A stretch of DNA of 64,000 nucleotides from Thermoflexus sp042408815 (lineage in GTDB: Bacteria; Chloroflexota; Anaerolineae; Thermoflexales; Thermoflexaceae). The notes beneath the pieces are model-generated. The model was not told where the DNA came from, did no database searches, and was given only the letters and a program-made list of their open reading frames with translations. This document shows positions 34,749-43,330 of this stretch, piece after piece; position 1 is the first letter of the stretch, and every line of letters begins with the position of its first letter. The position numbers and the translations under genes were made by a program. The DNA lies in NCBI RefSeq assembly GCF_042408815.1, contig NZ_JBHOQR010000002.1:62001-126000 (forward strand), read 5' to 3'.

Positions 34749-35627
34749 ATGTTCCGGGAAGTGCCCGAGGAGATCCAGCCGCTCATCCGGCAGGTGGAGG
34801 CAGACGGGGGCATTGTATGGGCGGCTTATCCAGAGCCCTACGCCCGCCGCTGGCAACTCCTGGTGGAGCTGCCGCTGGATCGCGTGGAGCCCACCCCCTA
34901 CCAGCGGGATCTTTCCCCTCACCATGTGGAGCGGCTGAAATCGGTCATTCGGGAGATCGGCCGCTTCATTGACCCCATCGTGGCCGTCCGAACGCCGGAT
35001 GGCCGCTACTGGACCCCCAACGGCAACCACCGGCGGGAGGCGATGGCCCAGCTGGGGGCCCGGACCATTATGGCCATCCTGATCCCGGATCCGTCGGTGG
35101 CCTATCACATCCTCAGCCTCAACACAGAGAAGGCCCACAACCTCCGGGAAAAGGCGCTGGAGGTCCTCCGGATGTATCGAACCCTCCGGGGGGAGCATCC
35201 AGAGGCGCCGGAACGGACTTTTGCCTTCCAGTTCGAGGAGGCCCATCTGATCACCCTGGGCATCCTGTATGATCGGAAGGAACGGTTCGCTGGGGCCGGC
35301 TATGTGCCGATCCTGCGCAAGGTCGATCGCTTCCTGGATCTGCCGCTGCGGGAAGCGATCGGGGAGCGGGAGCGCCGGGCGCAGGTTATTGAGACCATTG
35401 ACCAGCTGGTGGAACCCATCCTGGAGGCCTTGCATGAGAAAGGGATCCGCTATCCCTTCCTCAAGCAGGCCGTGCTTTCCCAGGTGAATCCGATCCGCCG
35501 CAAGCGGATCGTGACGATGTCCTTTGATGAGGTGATGGCTCGCATTCGCGATGGTCTGGCCCGTTACAACGTAGAGGCGGTGACGGCGGAGGAGCTGGCC
35601 CAGGTGGCTGCTGAGGTGGAGGAGTAG
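34749..35627 (+). CDS. ParB N-terminal-domain (ParB/Srx fold) protein
   Basis: A 292-residue protein. Residues 25-130 form a ParB/sulfiredoxin-like domain: LPLDRVEPTPYQRDLSPHHVERLKS style opening and the GNHRREAMAQLGA box (in canonical ParB, GERRxRA). The C-terminal half is helical and Arg/Glu rich, with no clear helix-turn-helix or dimer domain, so it is not a standard chromosome-segregation ParB. I chose ATG 34749 because GGAGGG lies just upstream; the frame extends to 34662. No parA is adjacent. Possible roles are DNA binding or CTP-dependent switching; both are inferences from the family. Confidence 0.7.
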   Translation: MFREVPEEIQPLIRQVEADGGIVWAAYPEPYARRWQLLVELPLDRVEPTPYQRDLSPHHVERLKSVIREIGRFIDPIVAVRTPDGRYWTPNGNHRREAMAQLGARTIMAILIPDPSVAYHILSLNTEKAHNLREKALEVLRMYRTLRGEHPEAPERTFAFQFEEAHLITLGILYDRKERFAGAGYVPILRKVDRFLDLPLREAIGERERRAQVIETIDQLVEPILEALHEKGIRYPFLKQAVLSQVNPIRRKRIVTMSFDEVMARIRDGLARYNVEAVTAEELAQVAAEVEE

Positions 35628-35797
35628 AAGAGGGGGCATCGTCCGATCCAGCATGGCGATGACGTGCTCGCATGAGGATCCCCATCATCCTGCCAGGATA
35701 AACCTCCCGGTTAACTGGAAGGTCAAGTTTTCGACACCACGGGATCCTCCCCAGAGGGGGTTTAACTCGGAAAGCCTGGGTTTCCCAAGAGGGCTGC

Positions 35798-35826
35798 TTG
35801 ACAAATTCCCTCCACTTCCATACAAT
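35798..35826 (+). promoter_or_regulatory. strong sigma70-type promoter of the second liv cluster
   Basis: TTGACA (35798-35803), a 17-base spacer and TACAAT (35821-35826): 11 of 12 consensus bases. An A+T-rich leader of about 50 bases runs to the livG start and includes CACA-TT-TGTG-like dyad bases (35850-35860) that could bind a regulator. Confidence 0.75.
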
Positions 35827-35884
35827 AAGTCAAAATTGTACATATATTCACATTTGTGCATTCAGTCGTTGAGAGGGCCAGGCC

Positions 35885-36742
35885 ATGGGATCGGCATCGG
35901 TTGTCCCGTCCCCTACGATGGGGAACCCCTTGCGGGAAGGGATGGGGATCTCCTCCCCCTCTATCCCCTTACTGGCGGTTGAGGGTTTAACCAAGCGGTT
36001 CCAGGGGGTGGTGGCGTTGCGGGATTACCGGCTGACCCTTCGGGAGGGGGAAATCCTGGGGGTGATCGGGCCGAACGGCGCGGGCAAGACAACCCTGATC
36101 AACCTGCTGAGCGGTTTCATCCGGCCGGATGGAGGATCCATTCGCTTCCGCGGGCGAGATCTCACGCGCCTTCCCACCCATCGCATCCCGAAGCTGGGGA
36201 TTGCCCGGACGTTTCAGAACATCCGGCTGTTTCCCTCCCTGACGGCTCTGGAAAACGTGATGGTGGCCATGACCGCCCGTTATCCTCCGGATGGGCTATC
36301 CACGCTCTTCGGGTTCGGACCTGGGCGTCGACGGGTTCGGGAGCTGCGAGAACGGTCGATGGCGCTGATGGAGCAAATGGGGATCGCCCATCTGGCCCAT
36401 CGGCCAGCCAGCGCGCTCTCTTATGGAGACCAGCGACGGGTGGAGATCGCCCGCGCCCTGGCCCTGGAGCCCTCGCTGCTCCTGCTGGACGAGCCGACGG
36501 CCGGGCTGCATCCAGAGGAGAGCGAAGCGCTGATCGATCTGCTGAGCCGGCTGCATCGGGCGCGGCGGATGGCGATTGTGATGGTGGCCCATGATATGCC
36601 GGTGGTGATGCGTTTCTGTCCGCGCCTGCACGTGCTGAGCTCCGGCGCCCTGCTCGCGGAGGGGACCCCGGAGGAGATCCGCCACAATCCCCTGGTTCGG
36701 GAGGCCTTCCTTGGACGGCCCGGCCGTTCTGGAGCTGCGTAA
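35885..36742 (+). CDS. livG: branched-chain-type ABC transporter ATPase (LivG), second system
   Basis: A 285-residue ATPase with Walker A GPNGAGKTTLINLLSG, IARTFQNIRLF after the Q-loop, signature ALSYGDQRRVEIARAL, Walker B LLLLDEPTAGLHPEE and H-loop His in MVAHDMP. I chose ATG 35885 with GAGAGGG 7 bases upstream, which adds about 28 residues before the ATPase fold; internal Met codons at 35918 and 35942 lack good ribosome binding sites. It is the first gene of the operon G-F-H-M-K. The next gene starts within its last codons. Confidence 0.9.
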   Translation: MGSASVVPSPTMGNPLREGMGISSPSIPLLAVEGLTKRFQGVVALRDYRLTLREGEILGVIGPNGAGKTTLINLLSGFIRPDGGSIRFRGRDLTRLPTHRIPKLGIARTFQNIRLFPSLTALENVMVAMTARYPPDGLSTLFGFGPGRRRVRELRERSMALMEQMGIAHLAHRPASALSYGDQRRVEIARALALEPSLLLLDEPTAGLHPEESEALIDLLSRLHRARRMAIVMVAHDMPVVMRFCPRLHVLSSGALLAEGTPEEIRHNPLVREAFLGRPGRSGAA

Positions 36743-37430
36743 TCTGGAGGCCGCTTACGGGGCAATCCGCGCCCTACATGGCCTGTCCCTGAGCCTCGGG
36801 CCCGGTGAAGTAGTGGCCCTGCTGGGGCCGAATGGAGCCGGCAAGACCACCACGCTGCGGGTGATCTCCGGTCTTCTGCGACCGGTGCGGGGCCAGGTGC
36901 TGTATCGGGGTTATGAGATCACCGGGCGCCCTCCTGCAACCATCGCCCAGTTGGGGATCATCCAGTGCCCCGAGGGCCGCCAGATTTTCAAAAACCTGAC
37001 CGTTCGGGAGAACCTGATCCTGGGCGGCTATCGTCTGCGGGATCCGGCTCGGGAACGCCGCAATCTGGAGCGGGCCCTCGCCCTCTTTCCGATGTTGAAG
37101 GAACGTCTGCATCACCCAGCGGGCCTGCTCTCCGGCGGGCAGCAGCAAATGCTGGCCATCGCCCGCGCCCTCATGGCCGACCCGGAGGTTCTCTTGCTGG
37201 ATGAGCCGTCCCTGGGGCTGGCTCCACGCGTGGTGGACGAGGTCTTCGAGGCGCTGGCGCAGTTGAAGGCCCAGGGGCTGACGATGCTGATCGTCGAGCA
37301 GAACGCGGAGAAAGCCCTGGAGATCGCCGACCGCGCCTATGTGCTGGAGGCCGGCCGGCTAGTCCTGGCGGATGCTGCCGATCGCCTGCGGGAGAACCCG
37401 GATCTGATCCGTATTTATCTCGGTCGCTGA
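36711..37430 (+). CDS. livF: branched-chain-type ABC transporter ATPase (LivF), second system
   Basis: A 239-residue ATPase with Walker A GPNGAGKTTTLRVISG, signature LSGGQQQMLAIARAL, Walker B VLLLDEPSLGLAP and LIVEQNA. The start is a TTG at 36711 with GGGAGG 6 bases upstream (36699-36704), giving a 32-base overlap with livG and probable translational coupling. There is no ATG near that would keep the first beta-strand VLELRNLEAAYG. It pairs with LivG to power the second importer. Confidence 0.88.
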   Translation: MDGPAVLELRNLEAAYGAIRALHGLSLSLGPGEVVALLGPNGAGKTTTLRVISGLLRPVRGQVLYRGYEITGRPPATIAQLGIIQCPEGRQIFKNLTVRENLILGGYRLRDPARERRNLERALALFPMLKERLHHPAGLLSGGQQQMLAIARALMADPEVLLLDEPSLGLAPRVVDEVFEALAQLKAQGLTMLIVEQNAEKALEIADRAYVLEAGRLVLADAADRLRENPDLIRIYLGR

Positions 37431-37443
37431 AGGGGGAGATCCG

Positions 37444-38352
37444 ATGCAGGCCCTCAGCTCCCCGGAGTTCTGGATCCAGCAGCTGATCAACGCCCTGGGG
37501 CTGGGCAGCCAGTATGCCCTGATGGCCGTCGGCCTGGCCATGGTCTTCGGCGTGATGCGGCTGATCAACTTCGCCCATGGGACGGTGATGATGGCCAGCG
37601 CTTACATCGGCCTTCTCCTGCTTCAACGGGGGATGCCCTTCCCGCTCGTGGCGCTCGGCGCCCTCGCCGGCGCGGCGGCCCTGGGCGTGCTCATGGAGCG
37701 GATCGCTTACCGGCCGGTGCGGGGCGCCCCGGATGTGGTGCTGCTGCTCAACTCCTTCGCGGTGGCGGTCCTCCTGGAGAACGTGGCCATCCTTTTGTTC
37801 TCCCCGCGATCCCGCCCCTTCCCCATGCCCGAAGTTCTTACCCGGGTCTTCCACCCGGGCGGGAACCTGTTCCTGCCGTCCATTCATCTCTGGGCATTGG
37901 GAGGGGCATTGCTCGCGCTGGGCGGGCTGGGGCTCTTTGTGACCCGTACCCGTCTGGGCCTAGCGATGCGGGCAGCGGCGGAGAACCCCACGGCCGCGCA
38001 ACTCCTGGGCATCGAGATCGGGAAGGTCACGGTGCTGGCCTTCGCCATTGGGTCGGCCATGGCCGGCCTGGCCGTTCTGTTCTGGACCGCTCACGTAGGG
38101 ACCATCAACCCGGGGATGGGTTTTGAGCCGGTTCTGAAAGCCTTTGTGGCCTGCGTGATCGGCGGCTTCGGAACGATCCCGGGGGCGGTGCTGGGAGGCT
38201 ATCTCCTGGGCGCTCTGGAGATCGCGCTCCAGGGCCTCCTGCCCGCCGGAGTGGTGGGTTATCGGGATGCCTTGGTGTATGGGATCTTGATCCTGATCCT
38301 ATTGGTGCGGCCGGGCGGCGTGCTGGGCTATCTGGAAGCGGAGCGGGTGTGA
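37444..38352 (+). CDS. livH: branched-chain-type ABC permease (LivH), second system
   Basis: A 302-residue permease with about eight helices. The LivH motif SQYALMAVGLAMVFGVMRLI is followed by NFAHGTVMMASAYIG, and the coupling loop CVIGGFGTIPGAVLGGYLLG is near the C-terminus. GGGGGAGAT precedes ATG 37444. It overlaps nothing and is separated from livM by a single base, so it belongs to the same transcript. Confidence 0.9.
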   Translation: MQALSSPEFWIQQLINALGLGSQYALMAVGLAMVFGVMRLINFAHGTVMMASAYIGLLLLQRGMPFPLVALGALAGAAALGVLMERIAYRPVRGAPDVVLLLNSFAVAVLLENVAILLFSPRSRPFPMPEVLTRVFHPGGNLFLPSIHLWALGGALLALGGLGLFVTRTRLGLAMRAAAENPTAAQLLGIEIGKVTVLAFAIGSAMAGLAVLFWTAHVGTINPGMGFEPVLKAFVACVIGGFGTIPGAVLGGYLLGALEIALQGLLPAGVVGYRDALVYGILILILLVRPGGVLGYLEAERV

Positions 38353-38353
38353 G

Positions 38354-39448
38354 ATGATCAGCCCATCGATCCGACGGGAATGGAGCTGGGCGCTGCAGGG
38401 TTTCCTGGCGTTGCTGCTCGCCGGCGCCTATCTGGCGCTGGAACGCGGGGGGAACGCTTATCTTCAACGCCTCGCCGTCCTGTTCCTGATCAACCTGATG
38501 CTGGTGGTGAGCTTGAACCTCTTCACCGGGTTCACTGGCGTGTTCTCCCTGGGTCACATCGGCTTCATGGCCCTAGGTGCCTACGCTTCTGCCATCTTGA
38601 CGCTTCCGGTTAATCAGAAGGCGGTCAATCTACCCGATTTGCCCGCTCCGCTGGCCTCGATCGCCCTGCCCTTCCTTCCAGCGCTCATCCTGGGCGGCCT
38701 GGTTGCGGCGATCGTTGCCCTCCTTATCGGCATCCCGGTTCTGCGGCTGAGCGGGCATTTCGTCGCCGTGGCCACCCTGGGCTTTCTGGTGATCACCCGG
38801 GTGATCTTGATCAACGCCGAGGCCTTCACCCGGGGGACCCGCACGTTCGCGGGCGTGCCCCCGTTCACCACCATGGGTTGGGCAGCCCTGTGGGCCCTTT
38901 TGAACGTCTATATCGCCTGGCGCCTGAAGCATTCGCCCCTGGGCCTGCAGCTCATGGCCGCCCGCGACGATCCATGGGCCGCGAAAAGCGTGGGGGTGTC
39001 CATCGCTCAGATGCGGCGGATCGCCTTCGGGATCAGCGCTTTCTTCACCGGAATCGCTGGGGGGCTGTGGGCCCATTTCCTCACCGCCTTCTCTCCGAAC
39101 GCCTTCTATTTCTCCAAGACCTTTGAGATCATCGTGATGATGATCGTGGGGGGGATGGGCAGCGTCACTGGATCGATCCTTGGGACGCTGCTGGTGATGG
39201 CCGCCACAGAGGCGCTCCGGAACCTGGAGCCGGGACTCACCATCGGTTCCCTCACGATCGGCCCCCTCTACGGTCTGAGCCAGATCGGCCTGGCTGTGCT
39301 GCTGATGGGATTGATGACTTTCCGCCGTCAGGGGTTGCTGGGCGATCAGGAGCTCCGATTCGAGGCCATCGCTGAACGCCTGGAGCGCTGGCTCGCACGG
39401 CGGAAAACAACCCTGGAAGCTCCGCGCGTTCGGAAGGCAGATCCTTAA
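38354..39448 (+). CDS. livM: branched-chain-type ABC permease (LivM), second system
   Basis: A 364-residue permease with about nine or ten helices. LFTGFTGVFSLGHIGFMALG is the LivM motif, and IVGGMGSVTGSILGTLLVM forms the ATPase-coupling loop. A charged C-terminal tail (about residues 325-364) extends past the last helix. It forms the channel with LivH. The ribosome binding site lies within the end of livH, suggesting coupled translation. Confidence 0.9.
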   Translation: MISPSIRREWSWALQGFLALLLAGAYLALERGGNAYLQRLAVLFLINLMLVVSLNLFTGFTGVFSLGHIGFMALGAYASAILTLPVNQKAVNLPDLPAPLASIALPFLPALILGGLVAAIVALLIGIPVLRLSGHFVAVATLGFLVITRVILINAEAFTRGTRTFAGVPPFTTMGWAALWALLNVYIAWRLKHSPLGLQLMAARDDPWAAKSVGVSIAQMRRIAFGISAFFTGIAGGLWAHFLTAFSPNAFYFSKTFEIIVMMIVGGMGSVTGSILGTLLVMAATEALRNLEPGLTIGSLTIGPLYGLSQIGLAVLLMGLMTFRRQGLLGDQELRFEAIAERLERWLARRKTTLEAPRVRKADP

Positions 39449-39468
39449 TTTTTCAAGGAGGGATAGCC

Positions 39469-40689
39469 ATGCGCCCGCTGCGTCTATGGATGGCTCTGGT
39501 TCTGGTTTTCCTTCTCGCGGCAGCTGCCTGTCAGCCAGCGGCCCCGCCTCCTGCCCTCACCCCGACCGCCCCTCCCGCCTCCCCGCCTGGGGGCGGTGCA
39601 CCGATCCGCATCGGCGCGCCCTTCAATCTGACCGGCGGAATGGCCTCGATCGATGTCCCAGCGGCCAATGGGGCCCGACTGGCCGCTGAGGAGATCAACG
39701 CCGCTGGCGGTGTAATGGGCCGCCCCATCGAACTGCTGATCCGCGATACCAAAACGGACCCGGCCACGGCGGCTACCGTTGTCACCCAGCTGATCGAGCA
39801 GGATCAGGTGGTGGCCGTCATCGGCTTCAACGATTCAGACTACGTCCTGGCGGCCGGCCCGATCTGCCAGCGAGCTGGGATCCCCTTCCTCACGGTAGGG
39901 GCCACCTCGCCACGCCTGCCCGGGCAGGTGGGGGATATGCTCTTCCTGGCCCCCTTCGGGGATAACGTGCAGGCCGCGGTGGGGGCGGAGTTCGCCTTCG
40001 AGAAGTTCGGCAAGACCGCCTATCTGCTGTGGGATAAGGGGGCTGAATACACGACGGTGCTGGCCAAATACTTTAAGGAGCGCTTCACCGAGCTGGGTGG
40101 CACCATCGTGCTGGAGGACACCTATCAGTCCGGCGACAAGGATTTCTCGGCCCAGATCGCCAAGGTGAAGGCCCTCTCCCAGCAGCCGGCTTTCTATTAC
40201 ATCGCGGCCCTACCTGACGATGTGGGGACCATCGTGAAGCAGTTCCGCAATGCCGGCATCACCGGGCCGATCGTCGGCGGTGATGGGTATGACACCCCTT
40301 TGTTGATCCAGGTGGCCGGATCAGCGGCCGAGAACGTGTTCTTCACCACTCACTCCCTGCTCGCTGCTGACTCGCCGAACGAGCGGGTGCGCAAGTTCGT
40401 CGCCGCCTACAAACAGAAATACGGGACGGAGCCAGAGGCGGTCTTCGCCGCCTTAGGTTACGACGCCGTGTATGTGCTGGCCGAGGCCATCCGACGCGCC
40501 GGCTCCACCGATGGCCAGGCGATCAAAAAGGCGCTGGAGAGCATCCAGGACTTCCCAGCGGTCACCGGGGTGATCCGTTACTCGCCCCAATCTCACATCC
40601 CCCAGAAGGGAGTGACGGTGATTGAGGTGAAGGGTGGGAAGTTCACCCTGGCCGCCGAGCGTGTCCCTCAGAAGGTCCCCGCCCCTTGA
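39469..40689 (+). CDS. livK: branched-chain-type substrate-binding lipoprotein (LivK-like), second system
   Basis: A 406-residue binding protein. The lipobox is LAAAAC (Cys21), then a Pro-rich linker of about 25 residues, then the binding fold (IRIGAPFNLTGGMASIDV; EEINAAGGVMGRPIELLIRD). AAGGAGGGATA gives a good ribosome binding site. It belongs to the Liv/amide family. The downstream glutamine synthetase-like and gamma-glutamyl hydrolase genes suggest that the ligand is an amine or amino acid that is then gamma-glutamylated; this is inferred from context. A stem-loop follows the gene. Confidence 0.9.
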   Translation: MRPLRLWMALVLVFLLAAAACQPAAPPPALTPTAPPASPPGGGAPIRIGAPFNLTGGMASIDVPAANGARLAAEEINAAGGVMGRPIELLIRDTKTDPATAATVVTQLIEQDQVVAVIGFNDSDYVLAAGPICQRAGIPFLTVGATSPRLPGQVGDMLFLAPFGDNVQAAVGAEFAFEKFGKTAYLLWDKGAEYTTVLAKYFKERFTELGGTIVLEDTYQSGDKDFSAQIAKVKALSQQPAFYYIAALPDDVGTIVKQFRNAGITGPIVGGDGYDTPLLIQVAGSAAENVFFTTHSLLAADSPNERVRKFVAAYKQKYGTEPEAVFAALGYDAVYVLAEAIRRAGSTDGQAIKKALESIQDFPAVTGVIRYSPQSHIPQKGVTVIEVKGGKFTLAAERVPQKVPAP

Positions 40690-40707
40690 GCGAAGATTCC
40701 CTGGCCT

Positions 40708-40743
40708 CCGGTCCGGGACAGGCTTGGCCCTGTCCTGGACCGG
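40708..40743 (+). terminator. stem-loop after livK
   Basis: A 15-bp stem (CCGGTCCGGGACAGG with CCTGTCCTGGACCGG, one G-U pair) and a 6-base loop (40723-40728), 19 bases after the livK stop. No T-run follows. It lies 55 bases before the glutamine synthetase-like gene, so it may be a partial terminator that lowers expression of the enzymes compared with the importer. Confidence 0.65.
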
Positions 40744-40797
40744 ATGATCCCTCGTCGTGGTTTCTTCACCCCACCTGACTGGAGGGAGGCTAGGAAC

Positions 40798-42144
40798 ATG
40801 GCACTTGGGAAGAGCGAGGTTCTCGCCGCGATCCGCACCCACCAGATCCGCTATGTGCGTTTCATCTGGTGCGACAACGCCGGCCTCATCCGGGCCAAGG
40901 CGGTCCACACGGCTTTCCTGGAGGACTACCTGGAGGGAGCGGGGGTGGGCATCGCGGCCGCTCAGCAGGCCCTCCCGGTGATGATGGATGCCCTCGCCCC
41001 GGGTTCCGGGCTCACCCCCGCCGGCGAGGTCCATATGCGGGCGGACTGGTCCACCTTCACTCCGCTGCCCTACGCCCCCGGCCATGCTCGGGTGCTCACG
41101 GATATCTACGAGGGAGATGCGCCATGGCCCCATTGCCCGCGCTCGTTCCTCCGCCGAATGATCGAACAGGCAGGGCGTCGCGGATGGCGCATCATGGCTG
41201 CCTTCGAGAACGAATTCTATCTGCTCCGGCGGGAGGGGGATTCGGTGCTCCCAGCGGATGCGACGGTTTTCGCCCAGACGGCTGCCCTGGACGCTGCAGC
41301 GCCGTTGCTCGAGGAGCTCACCGCTGCCCTGGAGGCCCAGGGGATCGTGCCGGAGATGATCTACGCAGAATCCGGTCCGGGCCAGTTCGAGATGCCGATC
41401 CGGTATGCGGAAGCCCTGCGGGCGGCCGACAACCAGATCGTCTTCCGGGAGACAGTCCGCGCGGTCGCTCGCCGTCACGGCCTGATCGCCTCCTTTGTTC
41501 CCAAGATCTTCCCTGAGCAAGCGGGCAGCGGCGCCCATCTTCACTTCAGCCTGTGGCGGGGCGATCGCAACCGCACCGCGGACCCCCGCCGTCCCGACGC
41601 CCTTTCGGCCGAGGCGCGGGCGTTCATCGCCGGGATCCTCCAGCACCTGCCTGCCCTGATGGCTTTCACCACCCCCAGCCCCAATTCCTTCAAACGGATC
41701 CGCCCGCGCTTCTGGAGTGGGGCCTTCACCTGCTGGGGATACGGCAACCGGGAGGCTGCGGTTCGCGTCCCCCAGCCTCCCGCCGGCCGGCCGATCACCC
41801 ACGTTGAACTGAAGACCGTGGACCCCTCCTGCAATCCCTATCTGGCGCTGGGGGCGGTGATTGCCGCGGGGCTAGACGGCCTTGAGAAAGGGCTCGACCC
41901 GGGGGAGCCGGTCCAGATGGATCCCGCCGATCTGCCGGAATCCGAGCGAGCGGCTCGAGGGATCCGGCCGCTGCCCTCGAGCCTGGGGGAGGCCATCGCC
42001 GCCCTGGAGCAGGATGAGATCCTTTTGCATGCCCTGGGGCCAGAACTCGCCCGCTCCTACCTCGCGGTGCGACGGGCGGAGTGGGAAGCGATGCGGGACA
42101 TGCCCCACGAAGAGGAAGTGCGAATTCTTCTGGAACGCTACTGA
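40798..42144 (+). CDS. glutamine synthetase-family ligase (GlnA/PuuA-like)
   Basis: A 448-residue protein of the glutamine synthetase fold. Metal and ATP motifs are FENEFYLL, ESGPGQFEM, the SGAHLHFSL box, FKRIRPRFWSGAFTCWGYGN and ELKTVDPSCNPYLALG. The last motif has ELK where canonical enzymes have ExR. There is no adenylylation-site tyrosine block, as in gamma-glutamyl ligases such as PuuA and the FluG C-terminus. I chose ATG 40798 with GGAGGGAGG 8 bases upstream. Together with the next two genes it suggests ATP-dependent gamma-glutamylation of an amine rather than ammonia assimilation; this is inferred. Confidence 0.82.
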   Translation: MALGKSEVLAAIRTHQIRYVRFIWCDNAGLIRAKAVHTAFLEDYLEGAGVGIAAAQQALPVMMDALAPGSGLTPAGEVHMRADWSTFTPLPYAPGHARVLTDIYEGDAPWPHCPRSFLRRMIEQAGRRGWRIMAAFENEFYLLRREGDSVLPADATVFAQTAALDAAAPLLEELTAALEAQGIVPEMIYAESGPGQFEMPIRYAEALRAADNQIVFRETVRAVARRHGLIASFVPKIFPEQAGSGAHLHFSLWRGDRNRTADPRRPDALSAEARAFIAGILQHLPALMAFTTPSPNSFKRIRPRFWSGAFTCWGYGNREAAVRVPQPPAGRPITHVELKTVDPSCNPYLALGAVIAAGLDGLEKGLDPGEPVQMDPADLPESERAARGIRPLPSSLGEAIAALEQDEILLHALGPELARSYLAVRRAEWEAMRDMPHEEEVRILLERY

Positions 42145-42158
42145 TTCGGGAGGGCCTG

Positions 42159-43277
42159 GTGGATCTCTCGGCCATCCCCATCGTCGACCAGCATGCCCAC
42201 AACCTGCTGCGGCCGGAATCCGCACGGGACTTCGCCTATCCTTCCGCCTTCACGGAAGGCTATGCTGCCGAGGTGGTGACCCGTCACGCCCGGGAGACGA
42301 TCTTTTTCCGCCGCAGCATGCGGGAGATCGCGGAGCTTCTGGGGTGCGAGCCGAAGCTGGAGGCCATCCTCGAGGTGCGCGAGCATCTGGGATTCGAGGA
42401 GGTGGCCCGGCGCTGCTTTGCGGCCGCGGGCTTTGAGGCGATCCTTCTGGATGATGGGTTCATGCCCGATCGGGTGATGCCGACGAAATGGCACAACCGC
42501 TTCGCACAGGTCCGCCGGCTGCTTCGAGTGGAGTTCCTGGCCGAGCAATGGATAGGGGCCCTTTCTTCCTGGGAAGCGTTTGAGGAGGCTTTCCGGGCGG
42601 CCCTTCACGTGCCGGATCCCGAGGTGGTGGGCTTCAAGACCATTGTCGCCTACCGGACAGGCCTGGCTATCGAGCCCCCGGATCCGGAGGCGGCGCGGGC
42701 GGCCTTCCAGGCCATGCGCCAGCAGGCGGAGCGGGGGGAACGCCTCCGGCTGGCCCACAAGCCCCTGAATGACTGGGTGGTGTGGCGGACGCTGGAGGCC
42801 GCCGCCCATCTCCGGTTGCCCGTTCAGTTCCACACAGGCTTCGGGGATCCGGACCTGGATCTGCGATGGGCCAACCCCCTTCACCTGCGGCCGCTGCTCG
42901 AGCATCCCAGCTTCCAGCGCGTGCCCTTCGTGCTGTTGCACGCCTCTTACCCCTACACGCGCGAAGCGGGATATCTCGCCGCCGTCTATCCTCACGTTTA
43001 CGTCGACCTGGGCCTGGCGATCCCCTTCCTGAGCCGATCGGGCATGGCGTTCGTGGTGCGTGCCTTTCTGGAATTCACACCCCTGAGCAAGATCATGTTC
43101 TCTACTGACGCCCATCTGATCCCAGAGCTGTTTTATCTGGGCGCGCGCTGGGGACGGCGCATCCTGGGAGAGGTGCTGGAGGAAACGATCCGCGCGGGGG
43201 ATCTCACCGCCATGGAGGCCGAGGAGGCCGCGGAGGCCATCCTGCGGCGGAACGCCCGAACGCTGTATGGCCTGTAG
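42159..43277 (+). CDS. amidohydrolase-2 family protein, FluG N-terminus-like
   Basis: A 372-residue TIM-barrel metal hydrolase. DQHAHNLL near residue 12 gives the HxH metal site, QFHTGFGDPDLDL and FVLLHASYPYTREAGYLA supply further histidines, and FSTDAHLIPE the terminal Asp. These motifs match the amidohydrolase half of fungal FluG and plant nodulin/GS-like proteins, which are fused to a glutamine synthetase domain. Here the two halves are separate genes 14 bases apart. The start is a GTG at 42159 with GGGAGGG 4 bases upstream. It may hydrolyse a gamma-glutamyl or other amide product; the substrate is unknown. Confidence 0.8.
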   Translation: MDLSAIPIVDQHAHNLLRPESARDFAYPSAFTEGYAAEVVTRHARETIFFRRSMREIAELLGCEPKLEAILEVREHLGFEEVARRCFAAAGFEAILLDDGFMPDRVMPTKWHNRFAQVRRLLRVEFLAEQWIGALSSWEAFEEAFRAALHVPDPEVVGFKTIVAYRTGLAIEPPDPEAARAAFQAMRQQAERGERLRLAHKPLNDWVVWRTLEAAAHLRLPVQFHTGFGDPDLDLRWANPLHLRPLLEHPSFQRVPFVLLHASYPYTREAGYLAAVYPHVYVDLGLAIPFLSRSGMAFVVRAFLEFTPLSKIMFSTDAHLIPELFYLGARWGRRILGEVLEETIRAGDLTAMEAEEAAEAILRRNARTLYGL

Positions 43278-43330
43278 TCCAGCCACGGCTTGCCGTTCCC
43301 GATAGCGCTTCGAAACTATGGAGGAACCCC

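Noticed and set aside
40708..40743. A riboswitch or T-box ahead of the glutamine synthetase-like gene.
   Set aside because: Only a single long hairpin is present, with no conserved multi-helix core; a terminator-like or mRNA-stabilising stem explains it.
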